64,000 nt of DNA, taken from assembly GCA_963277665.1 (NCBI GenBank), contig OY728121.1, positions 954,402,097 through 954,466,096 on the forward strand, in the 5' to 3' direction. This DNA comes from Viscum album (lineage: Eukaryota; Streptophyta; Magnoliopsida; Santalales; Viscaceae). A program made the position numbers and the translations under genes. Shown piece after piece: positions 62,901 through 64,000 of the stretch. Numbering within the stretch: the stretch's first letter is position 1; every line of letters starts with the position of its first letter. The notes beneath the pieces were generated by a model, which saw only the letters and a program-made list of their open reading frames with translations, did not search any database and was not told where the DNA came from.

Positions 62901-63110
62901 TTTTAAACATTTTTAAAATGATTGGTTAATAATTTTTGAAATATAGAAATTGACCTCATGTAAATCTAACACATGATGTGATCTGTATGACTTGTTGTGT
63001 GGGTTTTTAATTTTTATGTTCCATTTGAGTTTTATACATACTTCACATGGCTATAATTGAGAAAACATGCCCATCTTATTTTATCATCATTTTATCAGAA
63101 ATTACATAAT
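59960..63110. repeat. Satellite array, ~18 monomers of ~178 bp
   Basis: Using the landmark GATGTGGTCGATATGA, monomers start near 60014, 60185, 60364, 60543, 60717, 60895, 61072, 61249, 61427, 61555, 61734, 61912, 62087, 62266, 62445, 62621, 62798 and 62975. Spacings are 171-179 bp except one 128-bp unit at 61427-61555 carrying a deletion. Each monomer repeats in order: the landmark, TTTTCAATATAAAAGTG, TTTTAGTTTAAAA, an ACATCAC..AAAACTGA block, TTTTCAAACAT, and ACATGTAGGAATTGAC. Monomers are strongly diverged, so the array is old. The length is close to one nucleosome repeat, like many plant centromeric or heterochromatic satellites. Confidence 0.85.
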
Positions 63111-64000
63111 TATTTTCATCATCATTTTATCTTATACTTATCTAGTTAATTTTAATATATATAATTCTTGAACATGAATAAGAAATGGTGTGAAAATTGA
63201 ATAATTTTTATAAAAAAGAAATCCCTCTTGAATTAGCTACCATCTATAGTGAGCTTTTTATCACCAGAGATGACAGAAATTAAATATGAGTTTCTTTTTA
63301 GAACAAAAATAAATGGTTTGATTTATAAGAATAAACCACAACTCAATCTGATACACGGTATACAGTGCTACTAAAAACACTAATAAAATGGTTCCTCTAT
63401 ATGTGCTACTAAAAGAGATTATAAAGGGTTCCGTTATCGGTGTTATTAAAAGAACTGATAAAGGTCACTATTTATCGATATGTTTTTAACCCTACTAAAG
63501 CTACCCATTATCTTTTACTTCATAGATCTAATAAATTACAATGGATTTGAATAACGCTTTGACTGTTAGTACTTTTTTTCCACTGAAAAGGCCGATTTTA
63601 CCACTAACAAAGGCCTTTTAATTGAAGACTACTAGTGATTTGTCATCTTTGAAGAACTGAGACTCATAATTCTATTTATGTTGTGGATATTTTATAATAT
63701 ATGCCAATTTCCCTTTATTAAGTTGGTGCGTTGGATCCTGCATCATTGTCCAAGACTATGAATTAACTATCTGAGGGTACGATTTATATTAAAAATCCAT
63801 TATAATATTATTTTGAGGTCGAAAGATACACTGTAAGAGGTTGAAATTACATCAGAAATATTATGATACCTATTATTAACTAGTTGTTATAAAAAATCAC
63901 AAAGGGTAATTTTATCCTTAATATTGAAAAATTAGGATGATGATAAAAACCTTAAAAATACTTATTTATGACTTTTTCAAATTTATCTCCAAAATCACAC
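63111..64000. other. Gene-free end region with short transposon-end-like repeats
   Basis: Between about 63360 and 63500 the motif (T)GCTACTAAAA/GTTATTAAAAGA recurs (GTGCTACTAAAAACAC, GTGCTACTAAAAGAGATT, GTGTTATTAAAAGAACTG, CCTACTAAAGCTACCC), mixed with GGTTCC..TTAT blocks. This resembles subterminal repeats of plant CACTA-type DNA transposons, but I see no CACTACAAGAAA-type end. No coding region is visible. Confidence 0.3.

Overview
This is plant nuclear DNA, strongly A+T-rich, from what is probably a repeat-rich, large-genome species (an inference; I cannot name the lineage). I find no intact host gene, rRNA gene, functional tRNA gene or CRISPR array. Nearly everything recognisable is decayed LTR retrotransposon or satellite DNA. 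The longest open reading frames are short and are chance frames or fragments of a dead gag.

The centre (12669-49382, 36.7 kb) is one structure: a direct tandem array of a Ty3/gypsy-type element (chromovirus-like gag) in the order LTR-int-LTR-int-LTR-int-LTR-int-LTR-int-LTR. It has six LTRs of 4479-4489 bp and five internal regions of 1959-1967 bp, with a period of about 6.45 kb. Every LTR/internal junction carries a tRNA-iMet-type primer binding site and every internal/LTR junction a purine-rich tract. The whole array is flanked once by a 5-bp direct repeat ATATT (12664-12668 and 49383-49387). That suggests a single insertion later expanded in place by recombination between its LTRs. The internal regions lack pol. 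They hold only a 172-codon mini-gag (capsid tail plus zinc knuckles), dead in every copy, and a minus-strand tRNA-derived SINE-like segment.

The most unusual signal is inside the LTRs. About 345, 525 and 730 bp downstream of a conserved TATA box, each LTR carries three stem-loops (A, B, C), 18 copies in all. A 22-nt core is shared by all three: the palindrome CGTACGTACG followed by a GAYTACCGTCTC-like tail. The flanking stems differ in sequence between A, B and C but remain self-complementary. A and B also share a bulged C at the same stem position and stand exactly 180 bp apart in all six LTRs. This looks like a structured leader-RNA element, or a DNA palindrome cluster, that I do not recognise.

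Left of the array (3.5-9.5 kb) is an older plus-strand relative with its own PBS, purine tract and a roughly 4.75-kb LTR. Right of the array (50.5-59.8 kb) is a different, minus-strand LTR family with a 1.3-kb LTR, also in an LTR-int-LTR-int arrangement with a 5.67-kb period. It is followed by a diverged satellite of about 18 monomers of about 178 bp (59960-63110). The last 0.9 kb has transposon-end-like short repeats but no firm identification.
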